A stretch of DNA of 21,252 nucleotides, from positions 1 through 21,252 of the forward strand of contig QHZX01000175.1 in NCBI GenBank assembly GCA_003224835.1. Direction: 5' to 3'. The notes under the pieces were generated by a model, which made no database searches, was not told the DNA's origin, and worked only from the letters and a program-made list of their open reading frames with translations. The first letter of the stretch is position 1. Each line of letters starts with the position of its first letter. A program made the translations under genes and the position numbers. Source of the stretch: Acidobacteriota bacterium (GTDB taxonomy: Bacteria > Acidobacteriota > Terriglobia > Terriglobales > Acidobacteriaceae). Positions 1 through 7,226 of this stretch are shown here, piece by piece.

Positions 1-69
1 AAAAATACATTGCGGCATTTGAAGGGCGAGGAACTGATTACGCACCTGGGGCTGGAGTACTACGACTGA
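1..69 (+). CDS. 3' end of an unidentified gene
   Basis: An open frame enters from the left edge and ends at TGA 67-69, giving 22 residues that finish in GLEYYD. Codon use is ordinary and the frame is open from base 1, but no start, domain or motif is visible, so no function can be given. The next gene is on the opposite strand and converges on it with a gap of about 66 nt. Confidence 0.45.
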   Translation, partial: KNTLRHLKGEELITHLGLEYYD

Positions 70-135
70 CTGGGTGGCGGGGGTTTTGTGGGGCGGGCGC
101 ACTCGGCGCGTACTGCGAGCCAGAGACGCCGAAAT

Positions 136-582
136 TTACTTTGATAAGAAAATACCGGCGATCACAAGAACACCTATCACTAGTAGCCCACACCCAATCA
201 GAGCTGCCTTGTCGTTAAGCAGCCCCCATCCGTGGCGATTAGGCGGCTGTGGAAGGATTCCGGCAGCCCTTCCTTCGATCACAACTTCCTCCGTTAGCCG
301 CACAACGTTAGGGTAAAAAAGATCGCCAGCCCACATTAGCGAGCTTCCAAAGGATATCGGCGATTCGGAATCCTCACGGGTTTCTTTTAATAGCACGCGC
401 TGAATTAGGTTTTTCGATTTTTCTCGCAAGTCGCCCGGAATAGGACATTCGGTCGAGAGCAAATTTTTTTCGTCTGGACTCAGTGTAAAACCCGAAAACT
501 CTGCCTCTGCAGCAAGCAAATCCACCATCCGCTCAGCCGCTTCTTCCTCGGTTTGGAACGGGCTCTTACGAATCCAACTCAT
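136..582 (-). CDS. Small protein with a C-terminal membrane anchor, unknown function
   Basis: This 148-residue protein has a charged, soluble N-terminal part (about residues 1-120, rich in Glu and Arg) and one hydrophobic segment near residues 127-146 (LIGCGLLVIGVLVIAG) followed by a short SK tail. That arrangement suggests a tail-anchored inner-membrane protein facing the cytoplasm. I recognise no domain. It starts at ATG 582, 16 nt after the hicA stop and on the same strand, so it is probably co-transcribed with hicBA. Whether it belongs to the toxin-antitoxin module or only shares the transcript cannot be told from this window. No strong Shine-Dalgarno sequence is seen. Confidence 0.65.
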   Translation of the reverse strand: MSWIRKSPFQTEEEAAERMVDLLAAEAEFSGFTLSPDEKNLLSTECPIPGDLREKSKNLIQRVLLKETREDSESPISFGSSLMWAGDLFYPNVVRLTEEVVIEGRAAGILPQPPNRHGWGLLNDKAALIGCGLLVIGVLVIAGIFLSK

Positions 583-598
583 CAGCTTTTAGTTCTGG

Positions 599-829
599 TC
601 AATTTTGCAGAAACGAAATCAAATCCTCTCGAGTGAAACCCGCTTCCCTGAGCAAAGACATGAGCGTGCCTTTTAGTATGTCGCGGTTGTGCTTTGGAAC
701 GACGGCGCGGCGTCGCCCGACTGGATGGTAGTAGATGAAGTGGCTGCCCGACGCGTGATCCAGGATAAAGCCATGCTGTTCCAAGAAACGAATGACTTCA
801 CGCGGTCTAATGGCCGGAAGCCGGGGCAT
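599..829 (-). CDS. hicA: HicA-type mRNA interferase toxin
   Basis: About 76 residues, the usual size for HicA/YcfA toxins. HicA has a dsRBD-like fold and cleaves mRNA without needing the ribosome. The sequence shows the expected order: a PAIRPREVIRFLEQHGF helix region, then the GSH motif with the catalytic His (SGSHFIYYHP), basic residues RRRAVVPKH, and a C-terminal helix (TLMSLLREAGFTREDLISFL). The start was set at ATG 829; a TTG two codons upstream (835) is possible. The gene overlaps the end of hicB by 23 nt, so the two are probably translationally coupled. The gene order is antitoxin first, toxin second; both orders occur in this family. Confidence 0.9.
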   Translation of the reverse strand: MPRLPAIRPREVIRFLEQHGFILDHASGSHFIYYHPVGRRRAVVPKHNRDILKGTLMSLLREAGFTREDLISFLQN

Positions 830-1058
830 ACTCAAGATCCAGGGAAGTGACCAGAGTTTCGTCGTCGCTCGGGATTGGCTCTTTGTGTTTTTTCAGGCTC
901 GCGATGTATCCAGTTACAGCATCTTTCGCCATCTGGCGAGCTTCTTCGATGGTACGCCCATAGGTCACGCAGCCGGGCAGTGCTGGAACGGTCGCAGTGA
1001 AACCGCCTTCCGGCTCCGGTCTGAGAATGACGTTATAGCGATATCGGGCTTTTGCCAC
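807..1058 (-). CDS. hicB: HicB-type antitoxin, short form without a DNA-binding domain
   Basis: This is an 83-residue protein with the HicB pseudo-RNase H core: YNVILRPEPEGGFTATVPAL, then PGCVTYGRTIEEAR and a following helix (AKDAVTGYIASL). It should neutralise the adjacent HicA by binding and masking its active site. It starts at GTG 1058. The protein ends about 20 residues after the core (DLEYAPASGH) and has no room for the helix-turn-helix or ribbon-helix-helix that longer HicB proteins use for autoregulation. That part of the inference rests on length and the lack of a recognisable motif. A good sigma70-like promoter sits directly upstream. Confidence 0.9.
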   Translation of the reverse strand: MAKARYRYNVILRPEPEGGFTATVPALPGCVTYGRTIEEARQMAKDAVTGYIASLKKHKEPIPSDDETLVTSLDLEYAPASGH

Positions 1059-1067
1059 TATGGGGCG

Positions 1068-1096
1068 ATTCTATCCGGGCTATCCAGGTGAGTCAA
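1068..1096 (-). promoter_or_regulatory. Sigma70-type promoter of hicBA
   Basis: Read on the minus strand there is TTGACT (1096-1091), a 17-nt spacer, and TAGAAT (1073-1068). Both boxes match the consensus at five of six positions. The hicB GTG begins 9 nt past the -10 box, so transcription should start about 2-3 nt before the start codon and give a nearly leaderless mRNA. Confidence 0.65.
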
Positions 1097-1115
1097 AGAA
1101 TAACAGCGTCTGCGC

Positions 1116-2582
1116 TCACTTCCGGAACTTTCCTACCCCGACCTTCACCTCGAACGTATTGATCCCGGGATTGAGCCGGCTGAGTCCGGCGTCGGAAATA
1201 TGAAAATAGCGCGCCTCGAACGTCCAAGCTAATCTTCGGCGCAACAGGTGCACTCCGATCGCAGCAGATGGCGTAAAGTTCAAACTCGAAGTGCCGGGTG
1301 GAACCCGGTGAGTAGTGAACAGGAGACCGCCACTTAATTCGGCGTACGGTACCACACGGCCGTGGCGCTCAAAATTCCATTTCAAATTAAGCGGGTTTAC
1401 GCCAATGCCATATGCAGTGTTGACCGGCTGAAAAATTACATACAGTGGAACGGCGTCGATCGCGTATTCGAAGCGCCCCCGAAGGACACTCGGCCCGTGC
1501 GAGTCCAATAAGACCCATCCGTAACGCAAACCGGCGTCCCAGATTCCAGTACCCCCGCGGCCTCCGGAGACGGAGTGGCCGCCGGCTGTCCATAGTTGAA
1601 TTTCAGTTCCACCCTGCTGGGGTCCGGTCTGAGCAAAAGCCGTGAATGAACCTCTCTGGTGCATCCAGTCGGCAAGCAGAGTGGGCCATTTTCCGAGCAC
1701 GGGGTCGGCCAGATCCAAACCGACACCGTGAGGACCCTTCTCAAAGATGTGGATTTCTGCAGGGACGCCGGCATTGTGCAGGGCCAGGTAAAAGGCAACT
1801 GAGTTTTCAGAAGAAATGACTTTGTCAGCACTGGTGCTGAAAAGAAATGTCGCTGGAGTTTCGGACGTGACGTGTAAATCATTTGAAAGCTCCTCACGCG
1901 TTTTTGAATCCGGGTTCTCGCCAAGCAGATTCTTAGCGGAGCGGGAGTGGGAGTATGGCGCGACGAAGGAAATGACCGGGTACGCCAGAATAAGAAAATC
2001 AGGGCGGCAACTAACTCGATCAACGGGATCAGTAGCTGCACGGTTACCGTGATCGAAATGAGTGCCAACTGTAGAGGCCAGGTGTCCTCCGGCCGAAAAT
2101 CCCATGATCCCTATGCGATTGGAGACAACGTGGTACTGCTTGGAGCGATACCGAACCAATCTTATGGCGCGTTGTGCGTCGCCGAGTTGAATAGGATGGC
2201 GGTATTTCGGAGCCAGCCGGTATTTCAGGACAAACGCGGTGACGCCCAGTGAATTGAGCCAATTCGCAACCTGCCGTCCCTCATGGTTGGTGGCAAGTAT
2301 GGCGTAAGAACCTCCGGGGGCTACGATGACCGCGGTACCGGATGAGCTGGGGTTTACTGGAAGGTAAGCAGTGAGCGTGGGATTGTCCTCATCTGCGTTG
2401 CCCTTTGCGCCAGGAGCGTCATGTTCCCAGAGGGGAAAAATCTTGGGTTCGGCGAACAGATTGGGTTCACGGGCGGCGGCAGCCTTGGCCGGTGGTTGCT
2501 GAGCAAAAGCCGCAGACACGGGAATGAAGCAGACGGCAACAATCGTGGTCCAAGCCTGTAGGTAAATTTTGTGCGCAGTCAT
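1116..2582 (-). CDS. Secreted alpha/beta-hydrolase fused to a PagL-like outer-membrane barrel
   Basis: This 488-residue protein has two domains. Residues 1-27 are a signal peptide ending AFA before Gln28. Residues about 70-308 are an esterase/acetyl-xylan-esterase-like alpha/beta-hydrolase with an oxyanion loop PGGSY (89-93), nucleophile elbow GFSAGG (Ser163), acid SADKV (Asp253) and PHG (His285). Residues about 324-488 are a beta-rich barrel ending in Lys that resembles lipid A 3-O-deacylase PagL: YFHISDAGLSRLNPGIN carries the His461-x-Ser463 pair. The PagL catalytic Glu, 12 residues after the Ser in the Pseudomonas enzyme, is Asn475 here. The joint contains TAFAQ (314-318), which looks like a second signal-peptide cleavage site. 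The gene follows the SDR gene by 21 nt on the same strand. The likely location is the outer membrane with the esterase on the periplasmic side. The substrates are not known. Confidence 0.8.
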   Translation of the reverse strand: MTAHKIYLQAWTTIVAVCFIPVSAAFAQQPPAKAAAAREPNLFAEPKIFPLWEHDAPGAKGNADEDNPTLTAYLPVNPSSSGTAVIVAPGGSYAILATNHEGRQVANWLNSLGVTAFVLKYRLAPKYRHPIQLGDAQRAIRLVRYRSKQYHVVSNRIGIMGFSAGGHLASTVGTHFDHGNRAATDPVDRVSCRPDFLILAYPVISFVAPYSHSRSAKNLLGENPDSKTREELSNDLHVTSETPATFLFSTSADKVISSENSVAFYLALHNAGVPAEIHIFEKGPHGVGLDLADPVLGKWPTLLADWMHQRGSFTAFAQTGPQQGGTEIQLWTAGGHSVSGGRGGTGIWDAGLRYGWVLLDSHGPSVLRGRFEYAIDAVPLYVIFQPVNTAYGIGVNPLNLKWNFERHGRVVPYAELSGGLLFTTHRVPPGTSSLNFTPSAAIGVHLLRRRLAWTFEARYFHISDAGLSRLNPGINTFEVKVGVGKFRK

Positions 2583-2603
2583 TAGAGAAAGTTGTTATCG
2601 GGA

Positions 2604-3344
2604 CTACAGCCCGAGTCCACCATCCACGTACAACACCTGCCCGGTAATGAAGGTGGGAGCAGTGGCAAAGAATAACACTGCGGCTGTGACGTCATCACCG
2701 GTCCCGCTGCGGCGCATCGGTGTCTGGTTTGCCAGGCGTTTCGTGAATTGCTTAGCTGACTTTTCCCCAAGATCGATCATTCCCGGGGCAACGCAGTTTA
2801 CCGCAATTTCAGGCGCGAGTGCTTTGGCCATCGCTTTGGTGAGCATGTGCAAGGCGGCTTTAGAAGAGCAGTAATGGGCATGGGTTGGCCAGGCCCGCAA
2901 TCCGCCCAAAGACCCCAAATTGATGATGCGGCCTTTCCGGCGCTGGAGATTGGGCAAGGCTGCCTGCGACACAACAAAGGGTCCCCGAACATTCACGCCG
3001 AAAACCGTGTCCCATTGCTCGATGGTGAGATCTTCGAAAGGAACGGTTTCGTAGGCGCCCGCATTGTTTACGAGAATGTCTATACCGCCTAATTTTGTGA
3101 CCGCTTCCTTTACCGCGGTGAGTACGCTCTTGGGCTCGGTGACGTCGCATCGTATTGCCAGACCCCCCACGCCACTTCTCTCGATGTCATTAACTGTGCG
3201 CTGGGCTTCTTTGGGGGAACTCAGGTAAGTAATTGCGACATCTGCCCCTTCCTGCGCCAAGGCAAGGGCCGCTGCCCTGCCCAGGCGCCTGGCTCCGCCT
3301 GTCACCAATGCGACTTTTCCGGCGAGGGATTTGGCAATTGCCAT
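2604..3344 (-). CDS. Short-chain dehydrogenase/reductase (SDR), FabG/pteridine-reductase-like
   Basis: This is a 246-residue classical SDR. The Rossmann nucleotide-binding motif TGGARRLG is at 15-22, NNAG at 93-96, the catalytic Ser145, and Tyr158-x3-Lys162 (YCSSK). The C-terminus ends ITGQVLYVDGGLGL, typical of FabG-like enzymes. The Arg-Arg in the glycine-rich loop suggests NADPH and resembles pteridine reductases, but the substrate cannot be fixed. The frame is open 52 codons further upstream, but that extension is basic, lacks SDR features and would run over the start of the divergent glutaredoxin-like gene, so ATG 3344 was chosen. It probably forms an operon with the downstream esterase-PagL gene. 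Confidence 0.85.
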   Translation of the reverse strand: MAIAKSLAGKVALVTGGARRLGRAAALALAQEGADVAITYLSSPKEAQRTVNDIERSGVGGLAIRCDVTEPKSVLTAVKEAVTKLGGIDILVNNAGAYETVPFEDLTIEQWDTVFGVNVRGPFVVSQAALPNLQRRKGRIINLGSLGGLRAWPTHAHYCSSKAALHMLTKAMAKALAPEIAVNCVAPGMIDLGEKSAKQFTKRLANQTPMRRSGTGDDVTAAVLFFATAPTFITGQVLYVDGGLGL

Positions 3345-3462
3345 GGCAGGATTGTACCGTCTGAGCCGACGGGGAGGGCGAATTACCCGTTTGTGCATTT
3401 CGGGCCTTTGTGAGCGAGACTTTTTCTGGAAAAGCGGTTCGCCGTTTGCTAGACTCGGCGCG

Positions 3463-3708
3463 ATGTCTATCCTCCGAGAAGTGATCGTGTACTCTCGCAA
3501 GGGGTGTCACCTTTGCGAAATCGTGAAGGAGAAGCTCACCAAGTTGGAGCGCCGCGGAGGCTTCCGCTGGCGGGAAGTTGACGTGGAAACTGACGACCTG
3601 CTCAGGCGCCAGTTCACCGACGAAGTTCCGGTCATCTTTATAGACGGGCGAAAAGCCTTCAAGTACCGGATGGATGAACAGGAGTTTCTAAAGAAGTTGG
3701 CGAGTTGA
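3463..3708 (+). CDS. Glutaredoxin-like thioredoxin-fold protein
   Basis: This 81-residue protein has the glutaredoxin/DUF836 pattern: VIVYSRKGCHLCEIVKEKL with a CxxC redox pair (CHLC), then EVDVETDDLLRRQFTDEVPVIFIDG, in which the Val-Pro corresponds to the cis-Pro of the thioredoxin fold. It is a cytosolic thiol-disulfide protein; the partner is unknown. ATG 3463 was chosen over an open upstream extension because the fold begins right after it. A weak promoter-like pair precedes it (TGGAAA 3427, 17-nt spacer, TAGACT 3450), which would leave a leader of only a few bases. The gene is divergent from the SDR gene. Confidence 0.85.
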   Translation: MSILREVIVYSRKGCHLCEIVKEKLTKLERRGGFRWREVDVETDDLLRRQFTDEVPVIFIDGRKAFKYRMDEQEFLKKLAS

Positions 3709-3895
3709 ATCCAAAGCATGGTTCCTGCTCTGGTTTCTGCAACTATAAGCAATCCCCTGCTCTCAATTCCGCGGCGACAAGTAGCATTTCGGGAACAAAA
3801 TCGCATCATTCCTTCTGTTTACGGCATCCTAAGACTAAGGTCGCTGTGAGGTAACTTGTGGCACCCAGAGTGATCTAAGTTTTTGTTTTTTCGCA

Positions 3896-3904
3896 TGTTA
3901 TACT
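3896..3904 (+). promoter_or_regulatory. Extended -10 promoter element for the ctpA-like gene
   Basis: TG-T-TATACT (3896-3904) is a full extended -10 element. No good -35 box lies 16-18 nt upstream, as is common for extended -10 promoters. Transcription would start near 3911, leaving a leader of about 48 nt before the ATG at 3959. Confidence 0.5.
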
Positions 3905-3919
3905 GCACGAAATCAGCCT

Positions 3920-3944
3920 GCCTGGGCGCTTCGAGCCTGGGCGC
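3920..3944 (+). repeat. Two tandem GCCTGGGCGC copies in the ctpA leader
   Basis: The 10-mer GCCTGGGCGC occurs at 3920-3929 and 3935-3944, separated by TTCGA. Both copies lie between the predicted -10 element and the start codon, so they would be in the mRNA leader, just ahead of the GAGG ribosome-binding site. They may be a regulator or RNA-structure site, or a chance duplication. Confidence 0.5.
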
Positions 3945-3958
3945 GAGGAAAATTCAAG

Positions 3959-5560
3959 ATGGCCCGTAGTTCTCACCGAGCATCCTTTCTCATTGTTTTA
4001 TTTTTGGCGCTTTGCGGATTTTTGGGGATGGTATCTGCCCAGAGAGCACCGCAAACTGCGCATGACAGCGACTCCGATGTCAACCAGAGCCTCAAGCAGT
4101 TCACAGAGGTTTATGACGTCGTGGAGCAGAATTACGCAGAGCCGGTGAATCCCGACAAAGCCATCTACAATGGCGCAATTCCGGGCATGCTGCACGTGCT
4201 CGATCCGCACTCAAACTTTTTTGATCCCAAGTCTTACTCGCTATTGCGCGAGGACCAGCGCGGCAAATACTACGGCGTGGGAATGACGGTGGGGCCGAGG
4301 AACAATAAGGTCATCGTTATTGCGCCATTCGCGGGAACTCCAGCTTACAGGGCCGGCATACACCCGGGGGACATTATCGCGGCGGTGGATGGCAAGCCTA
4401 CTGACAACATGACAACGGGCGATGTGGCTGACTTGTTGAAGGGGCCGAAGGGCACGACCGTTCACATCACGATTTTGCGCGAAGGCACGGACAAGCCGCT
4501 TGAGTTTGCCGTGGTGCGCGACGAGATTCCGCGGTACAGCGTCGATCTGCACTTCCTGGTTCGTCCTGGCGTTGGGTATATGCACGTCGCGCAGTTCAAT
4601 GAGACCACAGAGAAAGAAGTGGCCGACGCCCTGGACAGCTTTTCGCAAGCCGGCGAGATGAAGGGATTGATCCTCGATTTGCGGCAGAATCCTGGCGGCT
4701 TACTTAATGAAGGCGTTGGCGTAGCCGACAAGTTTTTGCACAAGGGTCAGCTGATCGTGTCGCACCACGGGCGCTCTTCACCGGAACGCCGCTATACCGC
4801 CATGCATGGTAATGGCGGCAGGGATTATCCACTGGTAGTTCTGGTGAATCGCGGTACTGCTTCGGCGGCCGAAATTGTGGCGGGAGCGATTCAGGACCAC
4901 GATCGCGGATTGGTTGTTGGCGAGACTACGTTTGGTAAGGGTTTGGTGCAGACGGTCTATCCGCTCTCCAACGATACTGGTCTGGCATTGACGACCGCGA
5001 AGTACTACACGCCGAGTGGCCGACTCATCCAGCGCGACTACAGCAATGTGTCGCTTTACGATTATTACTTTGATCGTGACGGCATCGGGGACACCACTAA
5101 CAAGGAAGTGAAGCTTACGGATAGCGGACGCACCGTATATGGCGGTGGTGGCATCAGCCCGGATGTAAAAGTCGAAGCGGTGAAGAGCAACCGTTTCCAG
5201 GACGCGATGTTGCAGCACTATGCATTTTTCAACTTCGCGAAACACTACATCGTGGTCCACCACGTGACGAAAAGTTTTGAAGTGGATGATGCGGTGATGC
5301 AGGAGTTCCGCAAATCGCTTGATGCGGAGAAGGTCCCATACACCGAAGCTGATCTGCTTCAGAATGATGAATGGATCAAGTCCAACCTAAAGAGTGAAAT
5401 TTTCATTGACGCGTTCGGGCAGGAAGAAGGGCTGAAGGTTAAAGCTGAAACTGACCCCGAGGTGCTCAAGGGACTCGATTTATTGCCGCAGGCGAGAGCT
5501 CTGGCGGAAAATGCCAAGAAGGTTATCGCGGAGCGCAATAGTGGCAGCTTGAACCGGTAA
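3959..5560 (+). CDS. ctpA: S41 family C-terminal processing protease with PDZ domain
   Basis: This 533-residue periplasmic protease belongs to the Ctp/Prc family, which trims C-termini of envelope proteins. An N-terminal hydrophobic signal (about 9-27) ends near VSAQ. An N-terminal helical part contains GAIPGMLHVLDPHSNFFDP (about 72-90), followed by a PDZ domain at about 105-190 (GVGM, AGIHPGDII, VDGKPT) and the catalytic domain at about 205-400. The Ser-Lys dyad is Ser302 (RGTASAAEIVAGA) and Lys327 (GETTFGKGLVQ); the 25-residue spacing matches the family. A C-terminal region of about 130 residues follows (HYAFFNFAKHY onward) and probably shapes substrate access. The start is ATG 3959 with GAGG upstream. 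The gene appears monocistronic: an extended -10 element lies upstream and a strong terminator follows. Confidence 0.92.
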   Translation: MARSSHRASFLIVLFLALCGFLGMVSAQRAPQTAHDSDSDVNQSLKQFTEVYDVVEQNYAEPVNPDKAIYNGAIPGMLHVLDPHSNFFDPKSYSLLREDQRGKYYGVGMTVGPRNNKVIVIAPFAGTPAYRAGIHPGDIIAAVDGKPTDNMTTGDVADLLKGPKGTTVHITILREGTDKPLEFAVVRDEIPRYSVDLHFLVRPGVGYMHVAQFNETTEKEVADALDSFSQAGEMKGLILDLRQNPGGLLNEGVGVADKFLHKGQLIVSHHGRSSPERRYTAMHGNGGRDYPLVVLVNRGTASAAEIVAGAIQDHDRGLVVGETTFGKGLVQTVYPLSNDTGLALTTAKYYTPSGRLIQRDYSNVSLYDYYFDRDGIGDTTNKEVKLTDSGRTVYGGGGISPDVKVEAVKSNRFQDAMLQHYAFFNFAKHYIVVHHVTKSFEVDDAVMQEFRKSLDAEKVPYTEADLLQNDEWIKSNLKSEIFIDAFGQEEGLKVKAETDPEVLKGLDLLPQARALAENAKKVIAERNSGSLNR

Positions 5561-5579
5561 TTAATTCGATTGCAAAACG

Positions 5580-5610
5580 AAACGGCCTGCATTTAAGCAG
5601 GCCGTTTTCT
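5580..5610 (+). terminator. Rho-independent terminator after ctpA
   Basis: A perfect 11-bp stem AAACGGCCTGC / GCAGGCCGTTT (5580-5590 with 5597-5607) with a 6-nt loop ATTTAA is followed by a short T-run. It lies 20 nt past the ctpA stop and is the clearest terminator in the window. Confidence 0.9.
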
Positions 5611-5713
5611 CTTGTGCTTCGGGTGTAGCTCTCGAGCCTCTGGGGTGGAGCTTTTTTCCAGAGAATCTTGTTTCGTGCTTCGTGCCTGCGGGCTGTAGAA
5701 TTCCAGAACTGCC

Positions 5714-6160
5714 TTGGCAAAAACCCTCTGGATATTAGCTGCTGTGTTTGCAGTGGCGGCGGGAATTACTGATCTGCGCTGGCGGAAAATTCCGAACTGG
5801 CTGACTTACCCTGCAGTACCGATTGCTATTTTTCTTCATTGGATGATTGCTGGTAGACATGCGGCGCTGTTGTCGCTGGGCGGAGCGGCGCTTGGATTAG
5901 GCGTTCTGCTGCCGTTTGTCCTGCTAGGTGGACTAGGTGGCGGAGACTGGAAGTTGGTGGGTGCGCTTGGAGCTTTCTTTGAACCCAGAAAGCTGGTGCC
6001 CGTGCTACTTCTCACGTTGATGATTAACGGGATAATCGCGATCAGCGTCGTGCTTTGGAAGAAGCACGATAAGAGCGGGGCGCAGAAAATTCGGTTTGGA
6101 ATCGGTGCGGCGATTGCAACGCTGCTCTATGTTGCCGCCCAACCTTGGGTGGCGTTTTAG
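5714..6160 (+). CDS. A24 prepilin peptidase, short form (TadV/CpaA-like)
   Basis: This 148-residue, strongly hydrophobic protein carries the two Asp motifs of aspartyl prepilin peptidases: GITDLRWRKIPNWLT with Asp20, and the GGGD motif with Asp78 (GGLGGGDWKLVGALGA). It would cut leader peptides from type IV pilin-like or Tad pseudopilin precursors in the inner membrane. It lacks the N-terminal zinc-binding N-methyltransferase domain of PilD-type enzymes, which matches the TadV/CpaA size class. The start is TTG 5714: an in-frame TAG lies at 5696 and there is no earlier ATG, but no Shine-Dalgarno sequence is evident. No pilin genes are nearby. It ends 3 nt from the end of the opposing AMIN gene. 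Confidence 0.82.
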   Translation: MAKTLWILAAVFAVAAGITDLRWRKIPNWLTYPAVPIAIFLHWMIAGRHAALLSLGGAALGLGVLLPFVLLGGLGGGDWKLVGALGAFFEPRKLVPVLLLTLMINGIIAISVVLWKKHDKSGAQKIRFGIGAAIATLLYVAAQPWVAF

Positions 6161-6163
6161 GAA

Positions 6164-7120
6164 CTAACTCGGCGGGACTTCAGCAGGTTGTTGCGTCTCA
6201 ATAGGCTCGGGCTGCGGAGTATTTTCCTCGGGTGGAATGTTCACCTCCGGATTATCGGGCGAAACGTTAGCGGCACTTGAAGGTGGCGTGTAACTGGGCG
6301 CGTATTCCGCGAAACCTGACTTGCGGCTGAGGATCACGCTGCGCAAAATGTTCGGATCCGCTTCCGAGCCGACAACCACAAAGTTCAAGCCTGAGCCATT
6401 CAACAACTCCGCAAGGACTGCGCTCGCGGGCGCGGGGCCGGAATCGATTACTACGCGCTCTTGCTCGGTACCGGCAGGAATAGCAATCTCAGCGCCGGTT
6501 TGTTTCTGTATCTGAAATAAAACTTCAGACAGAGTGCCGTTGTGCGCGTGGATCTCGAGTTGGCCATTCGCAAATCGCACCCGAACTCCGTTTACCGGAG
6601 CCTGCACAGTTGTGGCGATGGTCTTCACAATTGGCGCATTAGCGCGGCGCCCTGTCCGGGTCGAAACCGTTCTTTGCGAGACCCAGCCGATAATGGGCTC
6701 CGAACTGGAGTCGGCGGTAGGGCTTGGCTGCTCGCCTCCAATACTCACGGTGAATCCTGAAGCTGAGGGAGTAATGCGATACGACTCCGGGCCATTTAAA
6801 TCCAAGACAATTCGCGTAACCGGAGGTTCAGTCGAAAAAAGCCCGACCCTCACTCGCTTCACGTCATTGCGATTCAGCGTGAGAGCGTGAAGGCCCGAGC
6901 CGGGTACGGCATCGGGAATGTCAATAACCAGACGCTCCGGGTCGGCGATGATCTGCGCTTGCGGAGTAACCCGCGCGCTGGTCTGAACGTGCAGCTGAAG
7001 AGGATCCTGTTGGTTGATGGAGATTTTTTGGACCTGAGGCTGGCGTGCCGGTTGCGAATGGGCAGGCACAGCCAGCAGTGCCAGCGCCGAGATGAAGCAA
7101 AGATTTTGAGGAAATTGCAT
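6164..7120 (-). CDS. Secreted AMIN/STN-domain protein (PilQ N-terminus-like)
   Basis: This is a 318-residue protein. A signal peptide ends near AHSQ (residues 20-23). An AMIN domain spans about 30-128 (DPERLVIDIPDAVPG, then VTRIVLDLNGPESYRI). It is followed by a linker and a secretin/TonB short N-terminal-like (STN) domain at about 185-260 (GTLSEVLFQIQKQTGAEIAIP, then NGSGLNFVVVG). The last about 55 residues are Pro/Glu-rich and disordered. AMIN domains bind peptidoglycan in PilQ and AmiC. The protein resembles the N-terminal half of PilQ but has no secretin barrel, so it may be a periplasmic scaffold or a pilotin-like partner. The start is ATG 7120 with AGGA just upstream. It converges with the prepilin peptidase gene. 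Confidence 0.8.
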   Translation of the reverse strand: MQFPQNLCFISALALLAVPAHSQPARQPQVQKISINQQDPLQLHVQTSARVTPQAQIIADPERLVIDIPDAVPGSGLHALTLNRNDVKRVRVGLFSTEPPVTRIVLDLNGPESYRITPSASGFTVSIGGEQPSPTADSSSEPIIGWVSQRTVSTRTGRRANAPIVKTIATTVQAPVNGVRVRFANGQLEIHAHNGTLSEVLFQIQKQTGAEIAIPAGTEQERVVIDSGPAPASAVLAELLNGSGLNFVVVGSEADPNILRSVILSRKSGFAEYAPSYTPPSSAANVSPDNPEVNIPPEENTPQPEPIETQQPAEVPPS

Positions 7121-7226
7121 GATCCTGAGCGGATTCTAGCAGCGTAGAAGGAGTCGGAATCTACACTTAGGTACTAGTCCCGCTTGGATAAAGGACGCTT
7201 AGCTCATTTCTGAAGGCGCGACGGAA

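Noticed and set aside
792..1091. Plus-strand open frame across hicBA
   Set aside because: Antisense to two recognised genes, with no protein-like features.
3345..3500. N-terminal extension of the SDR gene
   Set aside because: Basic, unrelated to the SDR fold, and it overlaps the start of the divergent glutaredoxin-like gene.
5625..5652. Second possible terminator (AGCTC/GAGCT with a T-run)
   Set aside because: Only 5 bp of stem with a long loop; the hairpin at 5580 already explains termination.
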